Origin: Escarpia spicata
Taxonomy: Eukaryota; Annelida; Polychaeta; Sabellida; Siboglinidae
Direction: 5' to 3'
Length of the DNA: 64,000 bases
Assembly: GCA_963995525.1 (NCBI GenBank)
Contig: OZ023208.1
Location: forward strand, 18,119,019-18,183,018
Made by a program: the position numbers and the translations under genes. The notes under the pieces are model-generated. The model was not told where the DNA came from. It saw only the letters and a list, made by a program, of their open reading frames with translations, and ran no database searches. How positions within the stretch are numbered: the first letter of the stretch is position 1; every line of letters begins with the position of its first letter. Positions 23,201 through 36,124 of this stretch are shown here, piece by piece.

Positions 23201-26200
23201 TGAATATTATTTTAGTTAACTATACATGTGACTACTCTAGTGTGTTAAATACCACAATGCCAAAATGTATTACGAAACCACTGCGATTAATTCATAAGGT
23301 GCATTGTGAAACCCCTGAGATTGGTGCACATGGTGCATGCACTGTACACAACCTCACGCGATTCATGCACTGTGAGTGTACTGAGACAGGTGTGTGTGTG
23401 TCTATGTGCGCGCACGTGTGCATGTTTGTGTGTGTGGTGTGTGTCTTTGTATGCATGTGCGAGCATGTATGCCCGGACACCGTTGCGGGACTTACATGGA
23501 ACATGGCCTGGAGGATGTCGTGGTGTCCACTCTGTCTGAGGAGCAGGTCCAGTGGACACACCTCGGACAGGCTGAAGTTGAACGGCTGGTCATACCCATC
23601 ACTGACGTCACTGAAAACACATCGTCACATGACTTAGCTCATGCCACTAACCACTGAACAATCACAGACGCCACTGCAAGCAAGTCTAAGTTCAAGTCAC
23701 TGGTCATACCCGCCACTGACATCACTGCAAACACACTGTCACACTGTGTCAATTAGGTAAAGTCAGTGGTCACAGAACAATCAATGTAATCAATGTGTTT
23801 ACTAAGTAATTATTACTGCAAAATTTAGAACATTTTCATTAATTACTGAAAAGTCACTAAATAAAGAGAGTGGTCACTCACCGCTGGACACTGTCTCCCT
23901 CCTCATTCTCCGCAAACTCAGCTTCGTTCCTCGCAGCCCACATCGCTTCTACGACCACATACAAGATACATAAACAAACACTGCATAGACTGCACAATGC
24001 ATAAAGTTAAACGGAATAATATATGACATTAAAACTAAGGTCCGGTATTTTTTAAAGGATCGCAATGCAGTATTGTTGTAGCAACATGGTTAACTTTTGT
24101 AATCAAACAGAGATCAGCTGTATTTGATGTGATAGACAACATTATGATGCTCTCCATAACAAAATATTATATATAAGAATTATAATATTATAAATAACAT
24201 TACAAAAGTTAACATTAATTTTATCTTCCTAAGGATCTTGTAAAATAAATAAGAGTTTGCAGTAATCGCACGATCGTAAGAGAAGGCAACATGAAAAGGG
24301 TGGGCAAAATCTTAAGCAAATGAACACATGGTTTAAATATAGCACATCATTATTGTTCTGAATGTATTACAAAAAATAATTCAATTTTATTGATTTTTCA
24401 ATAATTTGTTGGTACAGTTCGCAAAACTAATTCTGCAAACTTACATTAATCAAGCTGTTTGGTTTAGTGTCACAGGTTCTCTGTGGTTACGCCGCCATGG
24501 ATTTTTATAACATAATGAAATATGATGTTAAAATAAATAGTTTATTCTTTTGTCATCTAGCATGGTGCAGAGATACCTTCAATGTAATAATGGTAAGTGC
24601 ATTCAGAGAGAGCACACCTCGTTCATCTTGTACCCACCTCCAATATTATGACACATCGTACAGTCACATTCAAATTCGTCATCAGCATCGTCACCATCAT
24701 CACATCCGTCATTGCTGTTACCGCTGGAATCCTGAAATACCATCCAACGCATCAACCATAGGGTGCATGTGTGAATGATGTGTCATCATTGCAATGTCAG
24801 TGACAGTACCCAAAAAGGAACATTGGTTTGAAGGAGAAAAAAATAAACAACAAGCACTACTGCAGTAAACCACTTCTTTTAAACTGTGTGCAGTATTCTG
24901 GGTAATTACAGCACCACACAATTCACTATCTGCAATTTATTTGAATAGGCATCACATGCAGATTTTAGAAAAAGGCATCTGGGTTTAAAACAACTACAAA
25001 TCAATTATGTACATCAAACAGCATGTTCTGTACCTTCCATGCAAAGTGTGACAGTGTGCATTAAGCCATTAACTTATATTTGATGTAGCAACCTATCTAG
25101 ATTATTATAATAATTTTATTAATAATAAATTATATTTAAAAACATGGATTCAACCACAGCCAGGATGGTATGGCGTGACTATCACAGTGGCCAGTACCTA
25201 TAGTAGATATAGCAAGGTGTAAACCCCCTACCCCACTGGGGAAGTCCCCGATGTCTTCCACGTGTATTTCAATTTCCTCCTCCACCGACTCATCAGTGTC
25301 CAGCACAAGGTCACAGAGGTCGTCAAACCCGTCATCTGACTCCTTGTCACCGTCAAGTGTAACTGAAACATGAAATAACGTGATTAGTGGCTGATAATTT
25401 CTCTGGGAATGAGATATATTATGATAACAAACATTGAGATTCAGCTTCACAGGACTTCAGGTATAACTGAAACATGTCATAATGTAATATGTTGATCATT
25501 TCTCTGGGAGAAATAATTATGATGATGAATTACAAACGTTAAGATTCAGCTGCATTGTAGTTGGTTCAAAAATAAATTAATAATGAGATGTTGTTCTGCT
25601 AAATAACAATTATAATTCTTTAATTGTGTTGAATTATTTGGTGTCAGTTAGACCATTACTGAATTCAGTAACATTATAATAACCCAAATATAAACAAGAG
25701 AATTGTCAACAGTCTTACCAGGTACTTCTCACCTAATTAGTTCATTAATCTATATCCAAATAATGATGCTAATCTTTCTTAACATTGACCAGTTACCAAA
25801 TTATTTAGATTGTCAATATGTACTTCAATGATATCCCATAAATATATATTAGGTGATAGCCTATAACACGTCACTACTTACATAGGCTGGAATCATGACA
25901 GGGTGTGTTAAACAGTGGAGTGGCCACATTGGTTTCTTTAGAAGTGCTTTTCCTTTCAATGGTCTGAATATGTGATTCATCGCACCAACCAGAGGCTGTT
26001 GTACCGGCCACATCAGCTTCTTTTTCATCCGATGACTTCTCAGTAACGTCAAAACTCTCTGTGCAAGACTCCACGTCAGCGAGATTCGCCACAGAGTCAG
26101 CCTCGGTGAGACCCTTCGGCCTCGAGGCAGGTATGCTCCCTGTTGCACAACGAGCGTGCGGCAAATGTTTCCTCACACCATTATCTGTATCTTTAGACAT

Positions 26201-27400
26201 GTGGTCAGGTTCAAGAACTTTGCTGCCGTTCTGAGACGTCGCCGCAGTGCTGGTCTGTTCTCCAGCATGCAGGACAATTCCTGGGTCAGTCGATGACCCG
26301 CTGTGTGGCTCGTCAGCAGCGGCCTCGTGGCCTTGACCTTCAGCAATACACATTGGTGACACAGGCTTCCCCGCTGACGATCGTCTCCGTGATGCTTTCA
26401 CGTGTTTCCTCACTTCCTTGTCATGTTTATGGCTAGGGTCATTGATGTCGGAGTCATCTGTGTCAGCTATGTGGCTTAGACGTGTCACTTTGCATGACTG
26501 ATGCTGTCTCCTTACTAACGTGTGGTCAGTTTGGTCCGTAGATATCGGCAGTTTCTCAGTGATTTTACGAATTCGCTCTCTCAGCTGCTGCAGATTCACT
26601 GGGGTGTCACTGCCATTGACATTCGATGCAGCATCCATTTTATCATGAGTGTCACCATGCTGGGATGCCTTAGTGTCACCTTTCATCTTACCACAAGAAC
26701 CACATGCCTGGCCCACAGGCTCTTTCTTTGGGCATGTCTCATTTAAACCTTCACCGTGGAGTGTCTTAGCATTGTCCAGCATCTCATTCATGGCATCAGT
26801 GTCCTTACTCTTGACACGCATTGCTTGGCACTGACCATCAACTACTGAATCACTGGTGATGGAGGCCAGGGTGACATCACTGTGTCCAGTGTCACGGGTG
26901 CAGTCACTGGACTGTGACCGAGTTATGTGATTGAGAGCATGCTTGAGAGCAATCCCGGCGGCTCTCCACTGCCGCAAACGAACATCTTCGCACTTATTCT
27001 TGTCACATGCACTGACAGTGTCACCACTCACATCCGACACTGACTGTGAGATTGGTGTCACCCAGTCAGGTTGTGAAGTCGGCGTTGTCCAGTCTGTCTG
27101 TCCAAGTGGCCCATCGATGCTGCCACTTTTCGTTTTTTGTTTCACTCCATAAGAATAGCACAAGTTCTGTTGACCAATGACACTGCCATCACCAAGTGTC
27201 TTTGCTGTCATGTCACACATCAAGTGAATTTTGTCAGCCCCACAGCATATACTTCGTTCTGTGGGCATCTGTTCCAAGTCGCAAGCTGAAACCATACCAG
27301 GTGTTGACTGGCCAATGTCTTTGCCCTTGTTTGCAGCAGGGCATGTCATCTTTCTATCTGCTTCAGCTAAAGATTTGTCTGCTACTGCCTTGTCGGCCAT
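20202..27400 (-). CDS. RING-H2 E3 ubiquitin ligase, unassigned family (eight exons, 735 aa)
   Basis: Minus-strand coding exons are 27400-25882, 25362-25232, 24731-24638, 23948-23882, 23610-23496, 22584-22470, 20702-20584 and 20249-20202. Every border is GT-AG, and the 2208 nt stay in frame. The start MADKAVADKS lies 10 bases inside an exon whose acceptor is at 27411-27412, so an upstream non-coding exon exists. Residues 1-506 are low-complexity, Ser/Thr/Asp-rich and probably disordered. Residues 507-600 are strongly acidic and include a CDCTMC motif. Residues 605-680 look folded (SEVCPLDLLLRQSGHHDILQ). The C-terminal RING-H2 has ligands C687, C690, C705, H707, H710, C713, C724 and C727, split by the last intron. 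KSGTCPVCR resembles Praja-type ligases, but the rest does not let me assign a name. E2-dependent ubiquitin transfer is inferred from the RING. Confidence 0.88.
20757..20865. repeat. AATTC-rich simple repeat
   Basis: Runs of CAATTCCAATTCAAT-type sequence. A second block lies at about 21395-21480. Together they bracket about 530 bases of intron 7 of the RING gene, suggesting that the two blocks are ends or tails of one repeat. There is no coding content. Confidence 0.5.
21532..22294. mobile_element. 9-bp-TSD inverted-repeat element (copy B) with subrepeated ends
   Basis: TCCTGCAAG at 21523-21531 is repeated at 22295-22303. The element starts GGGGTACGGACAGTTGCCC. Its other end read backwards is GAGTGTAGGACAGTTGCTC, and the inverted repeats extend about 100 bases inward. 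Each end is built from several copies of a roughly 15-base unit like ACAGTTGCCCAGTGG. The interior has no transposase. The 9-base duplication and long repeats fit a non-autonomous Mutator-like element. It lies in intron 7 of the RING gene. Confidence 0.8.
22860..23196 (+). mobile_element. LINE 3' fragment in RING gene intron 5
   Basis: The plus-strand frame at 22863-23063 encodes GDRKIFGRIVKRAQKIVGNS and then IAIGKVTACLQ. This resembles the C-terminus of non-LTR reverse transcriptases of the type with R-L-x-R-I-V-x-R-A. A 3'UTR with ATAATAAACTATCTTATCTTA follows. It is antisense to the host gene. The upstream part of the element is missing or unrecognisable. Confidence 0.6.
23375..23470. repeat. 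(TG)n-rich microsatellite
   Basis: Imperfect GTGTGT/TGCATG-rich tract ending about 25 bases from the splice donor of exon 5 (23496) of the RING gene. Confidence 0.7.
24050..24600. other. intron 3 of the RING gene
   Basis: AT-rich intron sequence (the intron spans 24637-23949) with no further exon or repeat recognised. The introns at 25231-24732 and 25881-25363 are likewise plain. Confidence 0.5.
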
Positions 27401-27410
27401 CTCTGGCAAT

Positions 27411-28523
27411 CTACAAGAAGTCACCTCGATTAATATAATGACTATATACTTAATATAATGACTGTATACAAAAGTTTCCAATTAAGTATAAAATCTACTA
27501 CATATTAGATGATATGTACATAATTATGAGAAATTACATTAGCAGAAGTCCATCCAAAAATCAGGCCACTCACAAAGAAAACACCAACAAAATGTATAAC
27601 ACTTATAACTAAAACTACAGTGCTCATGTCTACAGATTAAATAATGGATGAACTGACTTTGTAGTGTACAGTAAACAATAGTCAATACTCAGATTGAATG
27701 CCAAACCTAATCCACAACACAGCCAATTGGCAATAGCCTACGTATCCTGCCAGTCTGTCCTATACTGCAGACCAGGCTCAGCCTCGGGAAATGCTGCGAT
27801 TGATAGTCCGTGTCGATGATCATGCTTGTCTATCTTAACTCTCAACTTCAATTAGTCAAGCATCATCCATTGTTTAATTGACAACTTTAAACATTATATA
27901 CCAATTTTGACATTTTAAAAGTATTTTGTTTTGTTGCGCCTCAGCTCGGGTTTCCAAGGATTTTAGCGAAAAACAGTCTTCGTAATATTTATACTGGATG
28001 TCCCTATTACCGCCGTACACTGTGGAACACATCATTTTAACAACAAACCTGGACAGACTCTTCCATAAGATATTCATATTCTAAATCTCTACCATATATC
28101 TATTCACATTTGTGCAAACAAATGGTTCAAATCGTTGTTTTGAATGTAGTAATTACAATTTAATTTTTTTTAATTGCATTGCTGTGAAGACACGTTAGCG
28201 CAAATAGTCGTGTTATGTACGGTTATTATTATATGCTAGATACATAACGTTGGTTTTTATTTTGTAGCTTATCATGCAAATGTTCCATATTATATTATTA
28301 ATCACATGTATAATTGTATTTTTACCAATGAGATTATTCATAGCTTAAGTCTTAGTTTGTTAAAAACAACTTTTTTGTTCGGCAATGTTTTCACCATGCA
28401 GTGCACTCTTCACCACTCCTCGGTTTCGCTGTTCCAATGGTAAACATAGGTGGTAGCGCAAGATGTTAGTAAGGCGACTTTTGATGTACGGCGAAATTGG
28501 CGTACGTATCGATGTCAGAACTA
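27411..28523. other. 5' intron or upstream region of the RING gene
   Basis: The acceptor at 27411-27412 implies that at least one upstream exon lies in or beyond this segment. No donor or promoter can be singled out. Minus-strand sequence 28077-27874 (KSLETRAEAQQNKILLK) vaguely resembles the C-terminal linker of a LINE reverse transcriptase, but too weakly for a separate call. Confidence 0.35.
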
Positions 28524-28795
28524 GGGAGTGCGGCTAGTGTAGTGTTTAGCACATCCGCCTGGCATGCCAGCGCTCTGAGTTCGAAACCCGGACCGGGCAG
28601 GCATGATATTTGGTGTAAAAACCTGCCTCTCAACATTGGGGACTGTATATCCCTCGTGACTCGGAGATCACGTTAATGTCGGCCCCGTCGCAATTTGGCC
28701 TTTGGGACGTAAAAGAACCACTGAGGACGACAAGCACCCTGGCAATGACCACCCTCACTCAGTGCCAGCATATTAGTAATTTTAAAGGTCGGTTT
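28524..28795 (+). mobile_element. tRNA-derived SINE with conserved central domain
   Basis: The head 28524-28600 is tRNA-like. It has an A-box-like GGCTAGTGTAGTG, a palindromic TGGCATGCCA where the anticodon arm should be, and a B-box GAGTTCGAAACC. Behind it a body includes TTTGGGACGTAAAAGAACCAC (about 28700-28721), which resembles the conserved core found in several metazoan SINE superfamilies. The 3' end near 28795 is approximate. It is unlikely to be a functional tRNA, because the acceptor stem does not close. Confidence 0.6.
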
Positions 28796-29377
28796 TGCGA
28801 TAATGTTCTGAAAAAGGCTGACTAGTTGAATGAGACCTTATAAGACAATTACATTGTAACCACAATAATACAGACTAGTCAGTAATAGAACGTTGCCGAG
28901 CGCTGGAAACAACTAGAACTTAATAAAAACTTATGTTATGTCGAGTAATCGAGACTGCGTTCTCGCAGTGTCGATTTCAATTATTAATTTTAATGCACAG
29001 CGCTCCATTCTGTAAATTAAAATGTGAGTGAGGTATGAACTGACCTTTGCAGCGTTCTCCACCGTTTCCCTTATTTATAACAGTCGTGCACTATCGGGCG
29101 TCGCAGAAATCAAGAATACCAAACACAAAACAGTAAAATACACCAGCCAGGATGTCAAATCGGCGCATGCTCAATAGATGCGGAAATTCAAAACATCAAC
29201 ACTGTTACCACGTGGGTGCACTGATGGTTTATCCACACTTACGATGTCTGTATATGTATATCTGTATAGTATACACATCACACCAGTGCGCATGGTGGCT
29301 CATGTGGTTTAATTTGTTTAGATGTTTGACGATATTACTATGAAATTAGTAAAATGATTTACAAGATACAATGCAAA

Positions 29378-29403
29378 GAAGAAGAAGAAGAAGAAGAAGA
29401 AGT
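29378..29403. repeat. (GAA)n microsatellite
   Basis: About eight GAA/AGA units abut the LINE remnant that follows. Confidence 0.85.
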
Positions 29404-30330
29404 AGAGATTTCCAGTCTTTTATTGTGGTTGGGGAAAAACTATTTCCAAATATATGTTTGTTTAGTGTCTGATTTGCCAGAACTGTTTATCATATGTTTG
29501 CGTGAGCATATAATATTGCGTTTGATATATTGTTCAAATGGGAAATCTAAAAGGTTGTGTTCCATCTTATATAATATGCTTATTCTTTTGATTTTCCTTC
29601 TTGTTTGGAGGGTGTCCCACGTACTGCATGGAAATCTTAAGGATTTAATCGTGTTATCGTTCCGGGCTCTCTATAGAGTAGTTGTGCTTAAAAAATCTGG
29701 CGGTTTGTCTTTGTGTTCTTGCTATAGTTTTGATATTCTTTACCTTAGGCAATGTGGATACCATGATGCTGACGCGTATTCAAGTATTGGGCGGGCAAGG
29801 GTTGTGTAAGCCACGGACTTGATGTGGGTTGGGCATTTAATTATTTAAATTTCTCCTAATAATTTCTGGTATCTGTTGTGCTTTCTTTATGATTGAATTG
29901 TATTGTATTGTCCAATTTAATGTATTTGATATCTGTATGCAAGATAACAGTGTGATTCAACAGATTTAAGTTGTTGTCCGCATAAGGTGTAGATATTTGG
30001 TGTGGATTTTCTCGAGGCTAGAGTCATTGTAAAGCATTTACTAGGGTTGAATTCCATAAGCCAACTGTTCCAGCTGCCATTCCTCAAAATGCAAGTTTGA
30101 GCAGATCGTTTTGGAGGAGAGATGTGTCTTTGTCTGTTTAAATCGGTTAATATAAGAGGCAATATCATCGGCGAAAAGGCGAACGAACATTTGAATATAG
30201 GTTATCGGGCAGGTCATTTATGTAAAATAGGAAAAATATAGTGGCCCCAGGCCAGTACTGTTCCCTGTAGTACCCCATTAGTACGTAACTCGAGTTGGTA
30301 TTGAAGTTGATCCATTTATTGCAACCTGTT
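29404..30330 (-). mobile_element. decayed LINE, reverse-transcriptase fragment
   Basis: Minus-strand pieces include WLMEFNPSKCFTMTLASRK and LCGQQLKSVESHCYLAYR (30168-29917), which follow the FADD box in CR1/jockey-type reverse transcriptases. A FADD-like segment lies just upstream at about 30170. Further pieces run toward 29420, broken by stops. The element is inactive and lacks its endonuclease. Confidence 0.65.
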
Positions 30331-30364
30331 GGGTATTCCCTGTAAGGAAGCTTAATTAATATTA

Positions 30365-32340
30365 TTAATAATTATTATTTATTTCTTATATAGCGCCCCA
30401 TCCAAATAATAGTTCTGTGGTGCTATACAATGGTTAATGCAAATAAATAAATAAATAACATCATACGATATATAGTTTTAAAATACTATGCAATCATTAC
30501 TACTAAGTAAAATCCACTATACTGTCTTAAAATATATTAATAAACACAATTATGCAAACCATTAAAACAATAAAATTGATTAATTATAATACTAAATTAA
30601 TTAAAATAAAGGTATAAATAATTATGATCATCGAAGGTTAAAATAATTTGTGAAAAGATGTGTCTTCACTGCCACGTTAAACTGATTGACACTAGTGCAT
30701 TGGCGCACTGTGAGTGGTAGTTGATTCCATGCTCTTGGAGCTGCACAAGAGAATGCTCGTTCGCCGAGTTTAGTTCGGGTAGAGGGTTGTTTAAGGAGTA
30801 GCTGATCGGAGGAGTGTAGACAGCGTGTTGGGCGATACGGAGAGAGAAGTGCTGGTAGATATGCAGGTGCGAGCCCACGAAGGCATTTGAAAGTGAGAAG
30901 TATAGTGTCTTGATAAAATAATGCGACTCTTCACAGGAAGCCAGTGCAGCTCCAAGAGCATGGGCGTGACATGGTCTCGTATCGACCGCATCGTTATGAT
31001 ACGAGCACATGCATTGTGGACACGTTGTAGTTTCTCAATTACTGTCGCTGGCAATTAATTAATCAAAAAGACTATTGCAGCAGTCAATTTGCGAAATGAC
31101 TAGCGCATGCACAAGTTGTTTTCTGTGTTCTTTATCTAAGTATCGACGAATGCGTCCAATGCTATGGAGGTGGTAATACGCATTTCTACAAATGTTAGTT
31201 ACAAGGGACATATTATAATCAAAGTTCACCCCCAAGTTTCTGGCGTGTGTGTTGGGTAACACGCGAACGTTTCCGATAGTTACACCGTCAGGAAGAACAT
31301 TTACGGTTGCTGATTTCGGTTGTACGATGATGATCTCCGTGTTGTCATCATTGAGTTTTAGCATGTTTGTTTTCATCCATAGACGGATACTGGCGACACA
31401 GAGTTCTATTTTCGTGATGGCAATGTCGGGTGAAATATTATCGCTCAGGCTAAATTCTTATAAAAGTTGGATGTCATCTGCATATATATGGTAAGCCATG
31501 CCATGGTGGTTGAGTAGCGACGCGAGAGGAGTCATATATATAGTGAACAGTAATGGTCCAATAACAGACCCCTGCGGGACACCGCAAGTCAGCCTGTGAG
31601 GTTTAGACTGCTCACCGACAATCAACACCGTGTATTGTCTGTGTTGTAGGTAGGCAGCGAACCATGACAAACAGTGATCGTCGACGCCGATGGTGTTGCT
31701 CAGTGTGTTGAACAGAATGGCAATTGTATCAAATGTTGCGCACAGGCACAGATCAATTAGCAGCAGCACCACACCTTTGCGTTCGTCCATGCACCGAATC
31801 ACATTGTCATGCACGTACAGAAGCGCAGTGACAGTACTATAGTCCTGTCGGTAGGCTGATAGCAACGGCACATAATTGCAGGTTGTTTTCACGCATGTGT
31901 GCAATCAACCGGTTTTCCACAATCCTCTCGACTAACTTTAATAAAAAGCACATGTTAGAAATAGGCCGATAGCTTTTCAAAATTTCGCTATCAAGACTTG
32001 CCTTTTGAAATATGGGTGTGATGACAGCAACTTTAATTTCATCAGGCATTCCTTCGAGCAAACACTTGTTGATGATGTTCATAGTAGGCGTTATCATGAC
32101 ATCAGAGCACTCTTTTACCAAGTTTGAAGGCATCGGGTCAAGTTTGCAAGTCTTCGATGATGACTTGCTCAGTAGTTGCGCTGTTTCTTCTTGTGTGACA
32201 GGCACGTAAGTAGAGAGATGACAGTCTGTGACAGAGCGATCTATTCTCACAAAGTCGGTACTCACATCATGGACATCTGGCGCTTGTAGTGTGGTGCGAA
32301 TACATTGGATTTTATCCTCAAAAGTAATGTGCAAAGTCGT
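30365..32340 (-). mobile_element. L2-like LINE, 5' truncated, reverse-transcriptase region
   Basis: The minus strand gives an L2-type reverse transcriptase in consecutive pieces. 32334-31837 is the fingers (SYRPISNMCFLLKLVERIVE). 31904-31458 is the palm, with CGVPQGSVIGPLLF and the catalytic YADD. 31376-31059 has NTHARNLGVNFDYNMS and SQIDCCNSL. 31054-30666 is the C-terminus. The first palm motif is damaged (LLLIDLCLCATFD). The element ends in GGGGCGCTATATAAGAAATAAATAAT at about 30396-30370, the L2-type tail. Frameshifts separate the blocks, so it is dead. Confidence 0.88.
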
Positions 32341-33250
32341 TGGCGAGCGATTCTTTTTCTGCGCTGCTTCCTTTCTTAAAACTGGCTGTTATATCGGCTT
32401 CTTTCCAGGCTTTTGGGACTTGATCAGCGTCAACTGATGATTAAAAAATGTGATGTAATACGTATTGGTCCTACAGATGAAAGGCATATCAGTTTAGGAA
32501 CCATGGCGGAATGCCATCTGGTCCTTGTGCTTTAGAGGTATTAATTTTGGAAAGTTGGTCAAATATTCCTTTAATTTAAATTGTTAGTTTCGGGATTTCT
32601 CTGTGTGGACTTCTGGCCATATCTGGTAGTGTGGAGTTTCCTTCAACTGTAAAGACACTTTTGAACGGGTTATTTAAGGCTTCTGTTTTGTGTGTACGTA
32701 CGTGTCATCGCTGATGATGTTTCCTGCAATGTTCAGGTCCCTAATACCCTGGTTATCCTGTCGTACTTCAGAAGAGAGGCTCCATGATGATTTTGGTTTC
32801 TTCGTTATTGAGGATGTTATAAATTGGCTTATGTAGCCTGGCAGAGCGAATCTGTTTGTGCTTGTTTCTCCTGGTGTTACATAATTTATGCCAATCTTCT
32901 GGATTTCTAGTCTTTCTTTTGCACACTTTCTTTTAAATCTTTACTGAACCAAGGAAGATTGTGTCTTGAAGTAGTAAGTCGGTGTGGTACATACTGGTTC
33001 ATAATGTCAATGATTTTAGTGGAAACAAGATTCCATTTGTCGTTGACTGTTATATTTTGGTTTACAGAGAAGTAGTGATGTGTAAAGTTATCAAGAAACT
33101 TCTGGATGTTAATGTTGTTAGCTTTGTTTCTAATGAAGACTTTACATTTTGGACGATGTTTGCGTTTGGCCAAAATGTTTACATCGATGATGACTGTACT
33201 ATGATCTGCTACTCCATCTACTATACATTTAGTTTCTTTATTAAGAGATG
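32341..33250 (-). mobile_element. second LINE fragment: endonuclease end and start of reverse transcriptase
   Basis: The upper part encodes the end of an endonuclease domain (VADHSTVIIDVNILAKRK) and the linker ending NLPWFSKDLKESV. Below 32906 come remnants of the reverse-transcriptase entry, including a KAQGPDGIPPWFLN segment near 32520. It joins the L2-like element at about 32340 in the same orientation but without protein continuity, so one truncated LINE sits directly against another. Confidence 0.6.
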
Positions 33251-35072
33251 TACAGTGGTGATGGGAGTGGAGAGATGGCAAGGGAGGATCACTGTTGCAC
33301 GAATGATGGGAGGAAGCAGCTGGTGTGCATTGTGTCTGTGTATGGAACTCAAATGACAAACTGCGGCCAACAATAGGAACTGTGGAGGAAGAGTGGAAGC
33401 ACTTTAAGGATGCTTTAATTGGATCAGCAGAGGAGCTACGTGGCAGAACATTTGTTAAGGGAGGAGCTTTCTGGAAGAGAAAAATCAAACATGGTGAACT
33501 GAAGAAGTAGCGAAAGCAATTAGAGAAAAGAGAGAGGTATGGAAAGAAATAGAAGGGATCAAGGGGAATGGAGGACAACCGGGCATTGCCATACAGCAGC
33601 TGTATGGACAGAAAAAAGAAGGCAGCTAGGAGAGCTGTGGATAAAGCAAAGAGAGAAATGGAAGAGGAGCTGTACAGAACGCTAGATGAGGACAGTGGAA
33701 AGAATATGATCTATAAAATATGGCTCGAGAGAGGGATGATGACAGAAATACAGACGCATCACGTTGTTGAGCCACATGCTGAAGATGTTGGGAGAGAATC
33801 CTGGATGGAAGGATAAGAACAGTAGTGGAAGGAGAAATCGGAGAAGAACAACCGGGTTTTAGAAGAGGAAGAGGTACAGTTGATGGAATGTTTGCGCTGA
33901 GACAGCTGATCGAAAATAAGTTGGAGGGACAGGAGAGTATGGCTGTGGGTTTTATAGACCTGGAAAAAGCTAACGACACGGTACCGAGAGAGATGGCAAT
34001 GGCGACACTGAAATGGATGGGGGTCCCAGAAGCAGAGGTCAGGATGATGGAAGGGACATATGAAGAAACGAAGAGCAGAGTGGTGTGTGGACCTGGAATC
34101 TCAGAAGAATTCAAAGTGAACATTGGCTTGAGACAGGGGAGTGCCCTGAACCCACTACTGTTTATCGCAGTGATGGAACTGATAAGTAGAAAGACCAGTA
34201 CGAAAGATATTCTCCAGAAACTACTGTATGCAGACTATCTAGCGGTAGTAGCGGAAGGGCCGGGAAGCGGATTTACAGGAACAACTGATAGAGTGGAAGG
34301 ATATCTTCAGCAAAAAACGGACTGAAAATGAATCTGGAGAAGACAGAGGTGCTGTGGGTTGGGCAACAGAGCAAAGAACTGGAAATACACCTTGAGGGGA
34401 AGAAACTAAAACAAAGAGACAGTACCTGGGCGGAGCGGTATGTGGGGATGGCTCCTCAGAGACAGAAATTCGCAGGAGAATACAAGCAGGCGCGAATGCA
34501 TGGAGGAAAGTAGAAGGTGTGATGGGAGACAGGCACATATCGCGAAAACTCAAGGGAAGGGTACTATGCGCATGTGTGACATCAGCCTACCTGTATGGCC
34601 TAGAAACTATAACAATGACATAGAAACAACAGGAGACGGTACAAGTGTGCGAAAACAACTGGGTCAGGAGAATTACGGGGGTAAAGAGAGTAGATTAGCG
34701 AAGAGTGGAGGAGCTGAGGGAGGATGTTGGTGTGAAAGAAAGTTTCAAGAAGTTGGTGAGAAGTCGGTTGAACTGGGCAAGACATGTGGAGCGAATGGGA
34801 GAAGAACGGATGGCAAAGAAAGCAGATGCCCGGAGAGTGGAGGGAAAAAGAAGACGAGGGTGACCGAGACTGAAGTGGTAGGACTGCGTGAAGAGAGACC
34901 TGGAGGGATGGAAAGGGGAATGGTGGAAAAGAACAAAAGACCGAGGAGAATGGAGAAGGGTGGTAGAGAAAGTAGTGCAAGCGCAATGAGGAGGAAGAGA
35001 AAGAAAAGAAAATGTCGACGTATCCAAGCCAGCCTCACCCGTGAAGACGGGGAACGACGAGGAGAACAACAT
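33251..35072 (+). mobile_element. decayed RTE-like LINE
   Basis: Plus-strand pieces form a reverse transcriptase of the RTE-like type: GEEQPGFRRGRGTVDGMFAL, FIDLEKANDTVPREM, NIGLRQGSALNPLLF and LLYADYLAVVAEG (33825-34320), then MNLEKTEVLWVGQQSKELE from 34328. A frameshifted C-terminus has the usual highly charged end. Catalytic residues are lost: the YADD box reads YADY and the first motif has N for Y (EKANDTV). Its orientation is opposite to both neighbours. The (GA)n tract and other simple sequence follow. Confidence 0.8.
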
Positions 35073-35535
35073 TAACCCAGGTCTATTGGTGAAAACAAGA
35101 TCTAGAATATTGTTGATCGAATCCAATAATACAGTCTCTGAACAGCTAGTTATCTGCAGACAGCTAGGACAAGGCTGTGGTATTGCTTGGGCTGAACAGT
35201 TCCCCAAATTCGGACGATCGAAGTTGTTGGCGTGAATGGTTCCATGCAGTTCACCAGACGGGACGATGCTGTGGTGATGCATGGCCTGAATTGTTTCAGT
35301 TCCCCAGAGAAGGCGAGGCTATAGTGTTATCCAATTAGGCTGAATTATTTCATTTCTCTACACGTACAGCGCAAGGCCGTGGTGTTGCTTAGACTGCATT
35401 ATTTCAGTTCCCAATAGAAGGTGAGGTTGCTTGGGCTAAATTGTTTCAGTTTCCCAGAAAGAGCGAGGCTGTGGTGTTGCTTGGACTTAATTGTTTCAGT
35501 TCTCCAGAGAGAGAGAGAGGGAGGAGAGGAAAGCT

Positions 35536-35784
<249 letters not shown>

Positions 35785-36124
35785 GGAGAGTTTATGTATG
35801 AAGAAAATGTTAGATTATCGAAACATTATACTTAACATTATAAAAAAAAATACTCAAACACTATATTCATAGGTCGGGAGTTATGTATCAAGATTTCATT
35901 TGATATTGATGACAGAAGTTCTAGGCATACGTCTATGTTTCATAAGTGAATTGAATCTTCCGGATTTTGTGTGTATATCCCGGTCTCACGGAATATAGGC
36001 AAATCTCCCGGATTTTCGCTGAAAATCTCCAACTTCGAGACAGCACGACACCACAGAAGACGTGCTGAAAAGTGCTGAACTGCCGAATTTTCGTCGAGAG
36101 ATCTCCAACAGCACCCACCCTCCC

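Noticed and set aside
34440..35282. Long ORFs on both strands over the RTE-like LINE C-terminus
   Set aside because: They are out of frame or antisense to the reverse-transcriptase remnant. Their composition reflects the purine-rich LINE end.
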